64,000 nucleotides of DNA from Atriophallophorus winterbourni (GCA_013407085.1 JACCGJ010019744.1:1-64000), one strand, 5' to 3'; positions 43,318-54,339 are shown, numbered from the stretch's first letter. Notes: generated by a model not told the origin, from the sequence alone. Made by a program: numbers and translations.

Positions 43318-44355
43318 ATGGACGCATCACTAGTTGTTGCTCAATACATTTTTGCACTCTTCGCAATTCTCGGTGCGGCTTTGAATCTGTTTGTTCTATT
43401 CAATCTGAGGAAAGTGCGCTTGGGGTCCCCCATAACCACCTCGCTACTGAGATCACAGGCCAGCGTAGATGCCGTCAATTGCATGATGGTGATTATCGCA
43501 AAATTGACAGCACCTCTTGGACCGACTGGGAATCAATTCATCAATCGGATATTATGTCATTTTTGGTATAAGGAGAATCTGTTTGCGTTGGGTGGAATTT
43601 TAAGTGCACACAATTTGATTTGCATCTCAGTGGAACGTGTACTAGCTTCATTGACTCCAATTTTTTATCGACACGCCAGGAGTAAAATTACCACATTCTT
43701 CTCCGTGTATATTCCGATGATGATGTTCGTGCTGTATACACCAATATTGCTACATCGTCGATACGTGGACGGTCGATGTTACTGCGAATTCACATTTGAT
43801 CATGTAGCTCAGTACATCTTGATCAGAATACATAAGTGGCTGTGGTTTCTGTTCATGTGTTTTATACCAGGCACGTGCACAATCCTGTGCAATGTTTTAG
43901 TTTATTGGAAAATGTTTAATTTTCGGAAACGTCGAAATATGTTGGATGGACAAATATCGCTCGGAGCGAAAGCAGATTCCCGAATGAAATATTTCACCAT
44001 GACTATCGTCTCGTTCTCTTTTCTATCCACGATATTTCATCTACCCACTGCGATTGAGTATCTCACACACGACAGCCACACTTTATTCTACAATCCCGAT
44101 ACAGCTATACACCACTTGCGGAAGACTTTTCTGACAGCTGTGCATTGCATCAATCCGGCGATACTGATCAGCATGATTGCTTCATTGCGCGTGGAAGTCG
44201 CTAGTATACTTTGCTGCGGAAATATTGATTTAAACAAACAAACCATGCAACGAAAGAGGAGCAATTTGCAAAATATGAAAAAATCTGTTAGAAAGGCTCG
44301 CGCCAAACAGATTTTCGAAAGCAGAATGCAAGCGAGCTCCACTGGTAGATTTTGA
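43318..44355 (+). CDS. Rhodopsin-like GPCR 3 (single exon, divergent paralogue)
   Basis: 345 residues, intronless, ATG after GATA. Same architecture as GPCR1: DASLVVAQYIFALFAILGA opens TM1 with the GxxLN motif, D in TM2 (SVDAVNC), the cysteine before HFWYKENLFALGG, VER in place of DRY, ECL2 cysteines in GRCYCEF, LHLPTAIEYLTHDSHTLFY-type TM6-loop (here FHLPTAI), and HCINPAILISM in TM7. By eye roughly 60% of residues match GPCR1. The C-terminal tail is longer and basic (MQRKRSNLQNMKKSVRKAR) but ends with the same KQIFESRMQ motif. Intact and presumably expressed as a plasma-membrane orphan receptor. Confidence 0.9.
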   Translation: MDASLVVAQYIFALFAILGAALNLFVLFNLRKVRLGSPITTSLLRSQASVDAVNCMMVIIAKLTAPLGPTGNQFINRILCHFWYKENLFALGGILSAHNLICISVERVLASLTPIFYRHARSKITTFFSVYIPMMMFVLYTPILLHRRYVDGRCYCEFTFDHVAQYILIRIHKWLWFLFMCFIPGTCTILCNVLVYWKMFNFRKRRNMLDGQISLGAKADSRMKYFTMTIVSFSFLSTIFHLPTAIEYLTHDSHTLFYNPDTAIHHLRKTFLTAVHCINPAILISMIASLRVEVASILCCGNIDLNKQTMQRKRSNLQNMKKSVRKARAKQIFESRMQASSTGRF

Positions 44356-44849
44356 GTTAAGGTCTGTTTGTTTCACACAATACCTCAATATGTTGTCAAC
44401 AATGAGGTAATTTCAATGATATATTTGATAATGCACTATTGTGAATCATAAAGTTCATTTCTTCGTTTGGAATACAATTTTGAATTTGGATATGTTGACG
44501 TACTTTTAGTTCTCCTAGTCCAAGGGGATCAGAAACATAAGGTTCTACCTGTGTTATAATTGTAAAGTGACCTGTGGGAATATTTTCTGTTGCTCTTCAA
44601 AAACCGTATTTTCAAATGTAGAGGTTACACGGTGTCATCGGTCAGTCCTGTAGTTATCTCTAGAATACCACCTTTAACCATGCAAACATTCAGTTTCTTG
44701 AGACAGTTCCCTGTGTTAATTCCGAAGACAGCTGAATGACCACAACGCTTAGCAATCTTCGGAACTCCTCAAAATTGTTGCTACGTGGTTCTGGACGATT
44801 AAACTTTCTCGCATGAAAAGGAAATCATGTCATAAATGCAAGACATCAA
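44356..44849. other. No gene seen
   Basis: 3' flank of GPCR3, no supported frame. Confidence 0.5.
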
Positions 44850-44854
44850 ATTGT

Positions 44855-44900
44855 ATTATCTGACGAAGCTTCTGTGTCAGAAGTGAAATGTTACCAAAAA
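44855..44900 (+). ncRNA. Hammerhead, class ii, weakened
   Basis: CUGACGA at 44,860-44,866, stem II GCUUCUG/CAGAAGU with loop UGU, GAAA at 44,885-44,888 and then UGUUACC. The core is kept, but stem I is lost (UUAU before the core) and the stem III palindrome ACGU is now AUGU. Flanked by GTGATGA-poor DNA with little of the surrounding repeat. Confidence 0.55.
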
Positions 44901-46889
44901 CTGCTCGATCCGATGGCACACAAATTTCTTTCCAAATTGTAATCTCATTCTTTTATTTTCTACCGCAACGGAATAACTTATATAAAGTAGTGGTTTACCT
45001 GTTCCTGGATGAATGTTCAGCTCGAGGATTCAGCTCTGCATTGCATAACTAGTGAAGAGGAATAGGAAAGAATGAACAAAATAAACTGGCCAACGTTCTT
45101 TATGTGTACACTTGGTTCTATGGAGTTTGCCGTAAGCCAGACTTAAGAAAAAGTTGCAATTCGTTCAAATCATGAAAAACGTAAAACACTATTCAAACAA
45201 ATTGAACATATTATATTGAATTGAAATCATTCCGACGAAGCCAATCTTCATCATTATCACACTATTATTATTCATAATATTGACGTGGTTTTAAGGTGGT
45301 AACAATCTGAGAAAGGCAGCGTTTTACATAGCCTCCGAAAAATCAAATTCAGCTCCTGTCATGCACTCGTTGTCCTGTGTGCCTCGGTGTGACTGCTCCA
45401 ACTGACAGGGTTAGGGCGAAAAGGCGAGCTAATAGCGCATCCAAAACAGTTGTTCCTTGGCGCCCGTAAGCCTATGAAAGTGATCCCTTTCCGTGGGGAG
45501 AAAAAATGATTTCGAACTTCTACAGAATCACGGCTGTATCCGATCATGGAAGCAGTTTGTTGAGTCAAACGTGATGAAAAAATCGAGACTGGAATCCCTT
45601 TTGGTGATGTTAGTAGGGCTCTTAAGATGACAACGTTGAAAAGCTGTACCGTCATAGCCGCTCGTTTGGTTCCTATGGTGCCTGGAAAAGAGAGCAGTTA
45701 ATACATGATCAAAAGCTAGTCCTCAACTTTATATTTTCATGCTTCAGCTGACAAGAGGTTTGAAGTTTAATCTCCTCCATCAAATGTTCAGTCAGTCTGC
45801 GCTGCGTCAAAAATGTTCTTACTTCAGGTTAACTCTTTAAGATATAATAACCAAAGCGAATATTTAAAATGTGATGCCTGGTTTTTCTCCATGTGCTATT
45901 TTACTCGACTTCCACGTAGCCCGATATCATTATACTAACTACTAAGTATACAAAAGATAGAAATCTTTTTTTGATGTTTCTCATCATTAACTTTTAACGT
46001 TTGTATACTTCGGATAGAAAATTAATAAGTAAATTATTCAGCTGACAATTTGTTTGTTCGTGTTTCTATTAAACAAATGAAACGTTAAAATCCTCGGGAC
46101 TATTTGACACGGACCATCGCAGACCGCTACTAATTGTTCAATGCTCAGACCACTGTCCACCGTCGACAATTTGACATCAAAACAACGAATGTTTTTGATT
46201 ATAATTTGCGAACCCATCTGTCAGTTGCCTTAGTTGAGCTACCCAGCAGGATGCCATCAACTGAGCTACCGGTAACGCATGTGGTCCACAGATTATATTC
46301 ATCGTCCATCACCTCATCAGCTATCAATCACCCTATCACCACGGTGGACTTCAAACTTGTCGGAAGGGTGACAACTGATTTTGTTACAGAGTGTGAGTGA
46401 AACGGAAAATCGCAACAGGCATCGCTAAAATGTTCTCCAGATGTTCTACGGTTGACAAGAAAACTACTGGTGGATACACCCATCCGGCACCATGAAATGT
46501 TTGTCAATGAATGTCAATCCGAATGAAGATAGTGAATATCTATCACAAAGCTTGAGAATTTGACGATTTTGCTTAGTATTAATTGACGTTTAGTTGTTAT
46601 TAATGTAAAGCTTAAATCATTCATTTATTTTTGATAGACATGGTCTTTTACAGTGAAATGACATCCTTCTTTCTGTTGTCCATAAATATCGCAAGAGACC
46701 CAGAAAAATTACGCTGACTTATCAATCGGTCGTGGACCAGACAGATTTCACAAGTTGTCGAATTTTCGACAACTATTTCCAGGACTCGTCTTACTAACCT
46801 CCTCCTTACCCTCTGAGATTCGACCCGAACAGTAGATGTTATGGATTCTATCCATGTATGGTACCTAAATATGTCGAGAACCTTTGATC
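44901..46889. other. No supported gene; one GC-richer island
   Basis: 45,290-45,690 is clearly richer in GC than its surroundings and has a 98-codon minus-strand frame, but no motif; it could be a LINE 5' untranslated piece. The 88-codon frame at 46,134-46,400 is also unsupported. Confidence 0.4.
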
Positions 46890-47053
46890 ACTAAACCAAT
46901 GCTTTTTCTTGCCAAAGCCTGAGACCTATGACATCGATGGCATACTATTAGAATGATTTGAAAATGACATATCTGGTGGGTATTTTCAAGGCTATCTGGA
47001 CGGTGCTTTGACAAAATTAGTGGCCGTGACAGGTGGAGTGCCTCATGGATCCG

Positions 47054-47278
47054 TGTTAGGAGGGCACCCCCTGTCGTGTAGACAGTGAACGAACTATCGA
47101 TTAATCGACCAATCAAGATCGATAGTGAGTTCCAATTGTGATTTTTATTCACTGTGATATTGACACATTTGCTCAATTGTGATACTCTTTGCATTCGGTA
47201 AATAGACGAGTTGAGTGACGGTTGCGTTCTCTCTGACCACACGGGCTGGGCCAACAACAGTGCAGCACAGACATAACA
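47054..47278 (+). repeat. Mini-gypsy left LTR
   Basis: 225 bp, TGTTAGGAGGGC...ACATAACA, TG...CA ended, preceded by the target copy TCCG (47,050-47,053). Close match to 48,213-48,438. Confidence 0.9.
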
Positions 47279-47280
47279 AC

Positions 47281-47294
47281 TGGCGACGGGGAGC
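47281..47294 (+). promoter_or_regulatory. Mini-gypsy primer binding site
   Basis: TGGCGACGGGGAGC two bases after the left LTR, the same core as at 36,599 and 4567. Confidence 0.7.
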
Positions 47295-47314
47295 AAAGAA
47301 CCCAACAATTCGAA

Positions 47315-48247
47315 ATGGCAATCACATCAGAAGAAGTAAAATCAATACTTCAGCAAATGCAACGCCAATTCGAAGAAGCTCAAGCCCGTTTGATGCAGAC
47401 ACTTTTGAAAAAACTGAGTGTTATTTATCAAGACAAGAAGACTGACGTACAAAACCCATTGGTGGATGCAATCATCAACAACATCCCCAAATTCAATTAC
47501 GACCCGGAAAGCGGTCTCACCTTCGAATCTCGGTTCAAGAGATTCAAATATATTTTTCAATCAATTTTCAAAGAAATTTTCGGCGAACAGTCTTCCTTAT
47601 TTAACAGACGGTATAACTGCATGAAATTGATCAAGCAGGATTGCGATGAATTTGTAACTTATGCAGGAAAAGCATATGGTCTGCAATCAGAGAAGGATCG
47701 AGAGATTCGCACAAGACTACCGTCACTACTCGATCTAAATCCGAAAATCAACATGACGTCAATAACAACCGAATGCCAGAGGCTACTAAATTTGTCGCGT
47801 GACACTGCGCCAGTCGAACAAAACCCCTGCCAGAATGAGCCGGTGACGTTATCAGTCAAGCAGCAAAGCAGCCGGCAGAATGATCACCGTGTCGATCAAG
47901 ACACCAAACTTCCATCCCAGTTTTGCCAATGTGACGAATGGCATTTTGCGCGTTATTGCCAATTCAAGAAGCACCGATGCCAGAATTACAACAGAAAGGG
48001 GCATAACGAAAATTACTGCCGCACAATCTATTTTAAGAGATCAGTGTTCAACGATCCCTATCCTGTCTTTGCCACCTTCAAGACCCTAGAAGTTAAACAT
48101 TCAGCGGAAGAAGAGCCGCCTCAAATTAATTCCGCAGAATGCAAACCAAGAAGGTGGGCCGATCGAAGACGTGTTTCAGTAACCACACGACAACCAAGCT
48201 TAAAGGGGGAGGTGTTAGGAGGGCACCCCCTGTCGTGTAGACAGTGA
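47315..48247 (+). CDS. Shortened gag joined to pol C-terminal tail (mini-gypsy)
   Basis: 310 residues in one frame, running into the right LTR. The N-terminus is gag-like (MAITSEEVKSILQQMQRQF, FNYDPESGLTFESRFKRF), then jumps past most of the capsid region to IFGEQSSLFNRRYNCMKL, which matches the other gypsy Gag about 50 residues further on. Knuckles read CQCDEWHFARYC (first cysteine pair spacing changed) and CQNYNRKGHNENYC (second cysteine replaced by Y), so both are damaged. The end, KPRRWADRRRVSVTTRQ, matches the C-terminus of the Gag-integrase protein (EPRRWTNRRRKTVV). Everything from protease to integrase is deleted. Probably no longer functional in RNA packaging. Confidence 0.8.
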   Translation: MAITSEEVKSILQQMQRQFEEAQARLMQTLLKKLSVIYQDKKTDVQNPLVDAIINNIPKFNYDPESGLTFESRFKRFKYIFQSIFKEIFGEQSSLFNRRYNCMKLIKQDCDEFVTYAGKAYGLQSEKDREIRTRLPSLLDLNPKINMTSITTECQRLLNLSRDTAPVEQNPCQNEPVTLSVKQQSSRQNDHRVDQDTKLPSQFCQCDEWHFARYCQFKKHRCQNYNRKGHNENYCRTIYFKRSVFNDPYPVFATFKTLEVKHSAEEEPPQINSAECKPRRWADRRRVSVTTRQPSLKGEVLGGHPLSCRQ

Positions 48248-48438
48248 ACGAACTATCGATTAATCGACCAATCAAGATCGATAGTGAGTTCCAATTGTGA
48301 TTTTTATTCACTGTGATATTGACACATTTGCTCAATTGTAATACTCTTGCATTCGGTAAATGCGACGAGTTGAGTGACGGTGGCGTTCTCTCTGGACCAC
48401 ACGGGCTGGGCCAACAATAGTACAGACAGGACATAACA
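48213..48438 (+). repeat. Mini-gypsy right LTR
   Basis: 226 bp, differs from the left LTR by a handful of substitutions and 1-2 bp indels; followed by TCCG (48,439-48,442). Confidence 0.9.
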
Positions 48439-49547
48439 TCCGTCCTCGGACCCATCCTATTCCCACTCTATGATGATAACTTACCGGCTATCATCAAATG
48501 TCAGATTGTACTTTTCGTTGACGATATAAATGATCAGTCGAAATTTAATACGTCAGAAGTTTGCGAACTGCTCCACAACCTCCCTTAAAGTCGCCCATTC
48601 TTTAATTTCCAAAAGTGCCACACGTTGAACTTTGGGAAATTAGCAGAGCTTCAATATTCTCTTGGAACTCACATCCTCTCGTGTTCCACAGAACAAAAAC
48701 TTGGGCGTATGGGTAAACAGCATTTTACGTACATCGAGACACTGCAACACTGTCTATCAGAAAACCTTTCAGAACATAGCACTGGACTCACCCGTAAAGC
48801 CTACAATCAGCGAATCGGTAGCTCAAACATACTTGATTTTCCACGTCCTCGTTTATGAGCGGATTTGATTAAGACTAATAATATTTTGACTAGCACAAAT
48901 CACCCTCTATGATGCTTATTCAATCTACGGGGCTCGAACCAGGCAAGGGGTCACATATTGACACTGGTTGTACCTCAATCACCCATCAACTGTTGACAAC
49001 ATTCTTTAACGTACAAGCTAGTTTTACGTGGAACAATGTATCTGAGTATTTTTTGAACTCAGGTGCAACATGGATTCGCAATGCATGCTCATGTCTGACG
49101 GACTTGCTAATGGCACCAAACGACCAGACATTAGGTTTGAACTTATAAGTCATTGTTGGCTATGGCTCTCGCGACCAGCGTATTTAGTCACATGTGTCCA
49201 CACAACTGGTGTATTTACTTGACTTTCCACTACACACACCATGAGACGTGGATGGAAATGATACCTTCAACCACTTACACTATTTCAATCAAATTCTACG
49301 CTTCAGCCGATCGGAATTAATTTTGAATGTGCTAATTAATTTTCTGTAATCATTTTATCCGAATTAATACACGGTGGGCTTTGGTTCACTGTCATCCAAG
49401 CAAATGATATGGGAGCTCAAACGATGCGAGAGGGCATTTTCGTCCTCGTTCAATCAAAAGTGAGTCAGTGAAGACAGTGATGAGGCAGACCGAACCCCTT
49501 CAGGTATCCGAAGCGATTGATCTCTCAAGCGTATTAAAAACTGTCAG

Positions 49548-49850
49548 ATTGAAGTGAAGAGTATACGTGTAAATGTAACCCATTTTTATAAGTTCCAATA
49601 CCTGCGATGTAGGCAGAAGAATGAATTTAGCAGTCCACTCTTTCTAACTTTCGTTCATGGAGTTGCATTGACAGTTGGTTTTTACATTTATAATCCACTA
49701 ACTTTCATTGCATATTGTTCTAGTGTAGGGTCAATACATCAAGTGTTATTATCCTTGCCTAATGTAGATAAAGAGACAGAAAATGGTTGTAGTTCATGTT
49801 TCGAGGTTGCGAGAAAAAGCAAAACAGTGAGATTAATTTATCAAAAATAG
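49548..49850 (+). CDS. Hypothetical ORF or exon in duplicated arm C
   Basis: Frame opens after TCAG (possible splice acceptor) and encodes about 100 residues: IEVKSIRVNVTHFYKFQYL, then a hydrophobic stretch PLFLTFVHGVALTVGFYIY and a CSSC pair, stop at 49,850. There is no ATG start. The copy on the other arm (63,413-63,715, minus) differs by one synonymous base in 297, while a frame 430 bp downstream differs at about ten of 60 residues. That hints at constraint but the neighbouring noncoding DNA is also well conserved. No family recognised. Confidence 0.3.
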   Translation: MEVKSIRVNVTHFYKFQYLRCRQKNEFSSPLFLTFVHGVALTVGFYIYNPLTFIAYCSSVGSIHQVLLSLPNVDKETENGCSSCFEVARKSKTVRLIYQK

Positions 49851-49919
49851 ATAAGAAATCTCTTGGCATTAATATCACGATTTGGGAAGACTTTCTCTTG
49901 AGCGATCACTTTCGATACA

Positions 49920-50185
49920 TTGTGTAAAGCGCCGTCTGCAGACTGGGGAGTAGCAGATACAGATCTTGGTTGCTGCACGCAGATCACGCCGCCGAGGGGC
50001 AACTGACGCCGATTGACGGAGTACGGCCTATCGCTGCGAGCGCTGCTGGAGATATTGTTCCTCCCGAATCGGACTGTTTAGTCATTTGAAAAGCTGTGGA
50101 GCATGGAAAGAATCATGTGATTGTGATGTACATCCATAGTCAACATCGACCGAACGGGGCTAGAAACAACAACAACAACAGCAAT
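49920..50185 (+). pseudogene. LINE C-terminal zinc-finger remnant with (AAC)n tail
   Basis: 50,029-50,100 encodes YRCERCWRYCSSRIGLFSHL followed by KSC, the C-x2-C...SRIGLxSH-x3-C finger found at the C-terminus of several LINE ORF2 proteins (recalled). GC-rich, followed by (AAC)n at 50,166-50,180. Stops occur upstream. The inverted copy is at about 63,070-63,335, with a longer (GTT)n run. Confidence 0.5.
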
Positions 50186-50814
50186 AGTTCGGTTGAGAAG
50201 ATGTCTCGATGGAAGTGCAATAAATAAACTTGATCATGATATTGCATTAAAATGCTAAATAATATAATTCCATTAAAGTGATGTGTTGCTCACATCCCCG
50301 AAATTTCAGGGGATGTGGTTATTCTATTGTTATTATTCACTTTAGGGAAAATGACAGTTTCGTGGAGATTCTCAGTAAATTTCATTGTCGCTTCAAATTC
50401 GATCAACTGATTTCCTGTAATAGCATACACCCTCGTTTACAAAGTTGTATTAGTTACTAGCTCCAGACTAACGAAAGTTTGAAGATGATAGCAAAGCATA
50501 AATCTATGACGTTCCTTGGTGTTTCATTATGAACAATTTAAGGATTTATTATTCATGCTGGACACCAAAAACATCGAAAAAGCATTTAACGGGATATTTC
50601 CCGTCAAAATTGAAGACTTCAACTCGAAAGCTGCATGGTGGTAACAACAATCACCATCATAATATGTGATTCTTTAAAATCTGCCAAACAGTTGTTTTCC
50701 GTAGGTCATAGGAATGCCAACTTCGTGATCGAGTGTCCAGTCGCCTTTAGAGCACAGGATACGTCTTGTTAATGATTTCAGATAACCGTTGTCTAACTGA
50801 AATTTCGTGTCTAT

Positions 50815-50875
50815 ATATATGTATATATATATATATATTTATATATGCATATATTGTATATAGATGCATATATTG
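50815..50875. repeat. (TA)n simple repeat
   Basis: TATATA-rich run, also present in the inverted arm at 62,395-62,440 with a different length. Confidence 0.85.
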
Positions 50876-51060
50876 TTTTGCTGAAAAAATCAACCTGGTT
50901 TCCTAAATTTATAAAAGAGAGTGGCATTTTAAATTTTGTGCTCGTAATACTGTTGAATTATGCTTGTACGTACAAAGTGTACAATCACTTGTGTACACAC
51001 ACATGGATTGAGTTAACCCCATTAGATTGAAACAAAAATTAATATTTGCATATACTTCCA

Positions 51061-51108
51061 CCCTGCCACGACCGGTTTCGCGTTATTTGCACTCATCAGG
51101 GATGGAGC
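51061..51108 (-). ncRNA. Hammerhead ribozyme, class i (intact core), arm C left
   Basis: Minus strand: CUGAUGA (51,099-51,093), stem II GUG/CGC with a wobble pair, GAAA, palindromic ACCGGU, C17, then GUGGCAGGGUGG. Stem I near the core is imperfect, but CCAUCC pairs with GGGUGG six nucleotides beyond the cleavage site. Followed on the minus strand by monomer sequence (AATGGGGTTAACTCAATCC reversed as AACCCCATT). Confidence 0.65.
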
Positions 51109-52080
51109 GAGTGGATTATCAATTTTAAATCTTGGAATTTTATTCCGAATCTATAACAATTAGCGGGCTACGTTAACGAACCATGATTTTTTATTTTATT
51201 GCGTAAATTTTCACTTAGCATCGACCAGTTTCCACCTCGCTATGTTGTAGTTCAATGAGCAGCCGAAATTTGAATATTCAATCATAAGACAGCGTTTATT
51301 TGAGTTTATCAAACAAATCTGCCAACCCTCCGCTTGCCCACAGATACACAGTTTTATTCACTAATTAATCTTCATCTTTATAGCCATGGAATGAATCTGA
51401 GCTTATTTTAAACTGTCATCAACTAATGAAGAGTTATTTTCTTCAGCTATAGCGAAAGAACACACAGTCTTCTTATCAATAAGAAAAGGTTTCAACGGTC
51501 AAGTTCTTAGCAGCTCCGAGCAATTTATCACTGTCAAAACATTTAGTGACTTATTCTAGACTATATGCACATCGGAAGACCGGAGGATTTGAAGCTAAAA
51601 CACTCACGACTAGACATAATATACGCGCCACTGGCAGCAAATATGCATTTGTCCTTTCAACAGAAATTGTGCGATCAGGATAAAGAATAAATTTACAAAT
51701 ACATCTGGCAGACCCATATTCCATAAATTCCATTTAGCCTAAACGTTATTATTTTAATCCAACAGATTATACACTAAAAACAGTACCTTCGTCACATCGC
51801 TGATTATGATACTGTCGAAAACAATTAGAATCACAACATCCAGATACTTCCATCCGAATTTCATTTAACTTAAAAATAATAATTACAAATGAGCAACATT
51901 TACGATTTTTCTTTCTGGGTTTATTCAATTTCATCGTATTTAATTTGGAATATTTAATCAAATATCATCATAATATTTGTTGCTACAACCCACTTAATTG
52001 AATTCCAAGTGGTGCTTCAAAGCGCGTGCATTCGAATCTACCGAGGTAACTAAATTAATCTGATGACACTTTTGTTACAG
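51109..52080. other. Duplicated noncoding stretch of arm C
   Basis: Two minus-strand frames (51,961-51,767 and 51,733-51,551) have near-identical copies at 61,288-61,482 and 61,516-61,698, in keeping with arm identity. The region ends with TTTTGTTACAG, a strong splice acceptor. Confidence 0.5.
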
Positions 52081-52365
52081 AGGATGCAGGCTCGATTGAA
52101 ACATCAGCGCCGTTTATTGTGATTATCAAGGCAGCCACTGAACAACCGATTGACGCTCAAAATCTCTCATTATTCTGCCTCGAATACTCGCTATCTGGAA
52201 ATAAACAAAAGCACAGACTTATGCTCATTGTATGCCAACGAGCTGTTCAATTTGACAGGCTTTTAAATGCAAAACAATGTATGCAATGTGCTAATTTAGG
52301 GAAAAGTTTTTGTGACGACGTAGCTATCACGGTTCACTATTACGATCATATCCATCCACAAAAAG
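52081..52365 (+). CDS. Internal exon of an unidentified gene, cut by the inverted duplication
   Basis: Bounded by an acceptor (CTTTTGTTACAG|AG) and a donor (AAAAG|GTACGA), with an open frame throughout: DAGSIETSAPFIVIIKAATE, then LSLFCLEYSLSGNKQKHRLM, CQRAVQFDRLL, a CMQC pair, and VAITVHYYDHIHPQKG. It enters with two bases and leaves with one. The composition is unlike the AT-rich flanks. No domain recognised. The right arm carries only the first 121 bases (61,168-61,048, minus), so that copy is truncated at the inversion junction. Flanking exons were not identified. Confidence 0.55.
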
Positions 52366-53029
52366 GTACGAATTTTTTGGCATGTATACATTTTGACGGA
52401 ATGCAAATGATGTCTACAACTGAAATTCTTAGAACCTAGCATATGTACTCTCAACTCATATGTGGCAAAATCTATCAGATTTAACTAGAACATATTGCTA
52501 CTGTTATCGGTTTAATTATTGCGAACGCTAACATGAAAAACGCTGTGGATATCAGACGAGTGATCATGGCATTTATGTCTTTTCCTTCAATATTCTCGTG
52601 CCTTGATGAACCAAGAACTGAGTATATGCACAAAATTATGGTTTATAATTTGAACGAAGGAAGTGTCAACAAATCTCGGACAGACCACGCAAACGACGAA
52701 AGAAAGATGGAAAATTTCCATTGATGACAAGTCAGTAGATTTCTAACATGAACCAGATCGATAAGATTGTGAAAATCGAGCGTCAATCTAATGCTGATTC
52801 TTAAAGAAATTTTTTGCAACATCTGCAGCACCAACCGCGCTTGCTTAGTCATGTCAATAGAATGGAATACATGAATATGCCAACATTTAGAAACCATAGA
52901 GAATGAAATAAGTTAGAAGATCGAGAATGCTCATTTGCATGTAGATCCATCGCACACAACCGTTCTCATCCTATGGTTATTGTTAAGCTTGATGCTTTTT
53001 CTACCATAAAATTTTCTGAGTTCTGAGTT
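52366..53029. other. No supported gene
   Basis: A 63-codon frame at 52,533-52,724 might be a further exon but has no clear splice borders. A short CR1 3'-end piece (CATCCTATGGTTATTGTTAA) lies at 52,968-52,990. Confidence 0.4.
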
Positions 53030-53320
53030 CAACCCACGACCGATCTCACGCTTTTTCCATTCACTGGGTAGGGACAGCAAGTCCGAGATTCACATGCGAT
53101 CGGAATAGTGGAAGAATGGAAAAAAAGCGCTTGTATGCCAATGTTGGATAAGGTTGGTACGACCCATCTGTTCAATCACATGCGTCCAAAGACATGTAAA
53201 TAGGGTTTAAACTTATGACCCCTTCGCGGATGCTGATATTTCCTTCACTACCTGATGAGTGGAAACGGCATAAAACCGGTCGTGAGGTGTGTGATGAAAA
53301 TGAATACAAATGGGCATTTT
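53030..53320. repeat. Snap-back class i hammerhead repeat
   Basis: Reverse copy first (hammerhead remnant on the minus strand at 53,036-53,090, core unrecognisable but GGUCGUGGG kept), then a forward copy with CUGAUGA at 53,252-53,258 and ACCGGUCGUGAGG; in the forward copy GAAA reads UAAA, so G12 is lost. Neither should cleave. Confidence 0.65.
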
Positions 53321-54339
53321 GTTCAAGGAATTCCGTCATTATTGAACTAATTCTCAACCCCGGTAGTTGTGTACAAATTTAAAAGAGTCAACCTAAAGCT
53401 GAAAAAGAGTAAGTACTAGTGCTACCTGCTAAACGATGATCGTGCAAACTCCGCACATTTGTCACAGACGAATTGATCAATAAAAATCTCAGTAAAGTTT
53501 GGTAAATGGACAGTCGACTTCAAATCGGCTAGTCCCGTTTTACACATTCGGTTTGAGATCTACATCAAATTACGGATGCAAAACACCGCCAACGGTACCG
53601 ACAAACATCCAGAAGCACTTTGCGACAGAAGGTGCTGAACCGGTGAGCAATCCAAATCAGATCATTCCTAATATTATCAACAATGCTGTAGTCATATGCT
53701 ATAAATATAATTTGAAGGTGATTATTATTGATTAAATAAAATACCTATGGGAGATTGAATGAAACGTCTTATTCGATAATACTCACAAATTAGGCTCTAC
53801 GCTAATACTTAATAAAGAGAACTTAACTAATGAACATCAAAAACAGAATATAACACGAAATATCGGCAGTATAAATTTCTCTTCGAAAGTCTAATCGCAT
53901 ATTAAGTGATCTCGAGGAGAGTGGTATGAAAGATTTTCGTTGCACAAAAATTCTGGATGACAGCAGCTTAGGTTTCGATCAAGTAAAACAGGAAGAGTTA
54001 CATTCACGTAGATCATTGTATACCGATTTTTAAGTATCGTTGAATGTTGCATTAATAATTCGATCATAAGTCGAAAACGGTTTATCCATAAGGATTTATA
54101 GAATAACAACTTATAATGATGTGAAATTATATTGATAAAGCGACTTCTATTCACAGCCTTTTGGAATAATGGCTGAAAAAGCTGTGGAACAATGACAAAA
54201 TAAAGTAAGATAAAATGAGAGATAAACCATCAAATGCATTCTTTAGCAAATACAGCATTAATGGATGAATCCAGATTGTAGGAAAATTGGACATAAGTGT
54301 ATCTATACTTAAAATTGTGGATTTATTTTTAGATAAAGA
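53321..54339. other. No supported gene
   Basis: A 78-codon frame (53,499-53,735) contains CCG|GTGAGC, a good donor motif, near 53,642, but no matching exon was resolved. Confidence 0.4.

Larger units (their letters stand above)
47054..48438 (+). mobile_element. Mini-gypsy element (gag-only, nested in CR1)
   Basis: 1.385 kb with LTRs of 225 and 226 bp, 4-bp target duplication TCCG, primer site TGGCGACGGGGAGC at 47,281 and purine tract AAAGGGGGAGG (48,202-48,212). Only a shortened gag frame lies inside. It approaches the size of a TRIM element but still has coding potential. Confidence 0.9.
46890..49150 (+). pseudogene. CR1-like LINE fragment interrupted by a gypsy mini-element
   Basis: Left part (46,890-47,053) ends in GGVPHGS, right part (48,439 on) resumes with VLGPILFPLY, LFVDDIND and then EQKLGVWVNS (in another phase), and TFFNVQASFTWNNVSEY near 49,000. 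Removing 47,054-48,438 restores the reverse transcriptase motif TGGVPHGSVLGPILF. The ADD motif reads VDD. Frames are broken elsewhere, so the copy was probably dead already. Confidence 0.8.
49263..52190 (+). repeat. Long inverted duplication C, left arm
   Basis: About 2.93 kb matching the reverse complement of 61,048-64,000 along its whole length, with roughly 1-4% differences depending on the stretch. Right edge lies inside the exon at 52,081. The match may continue past the window end. Confidence 0.95.

Noticed and set aside
46295..46330. CTCATCAG as a minus-strand hammerhead core
   Set aside because: The reverse complement CUGAUGAGG is not followed by a stem II or GAAA.
50278..50460. 60-codon frame conserved in both arms
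   Set aside because: About ten of 60 residues differ between arms, with no excess of silent changes visible, which does not suggest coding constraint.
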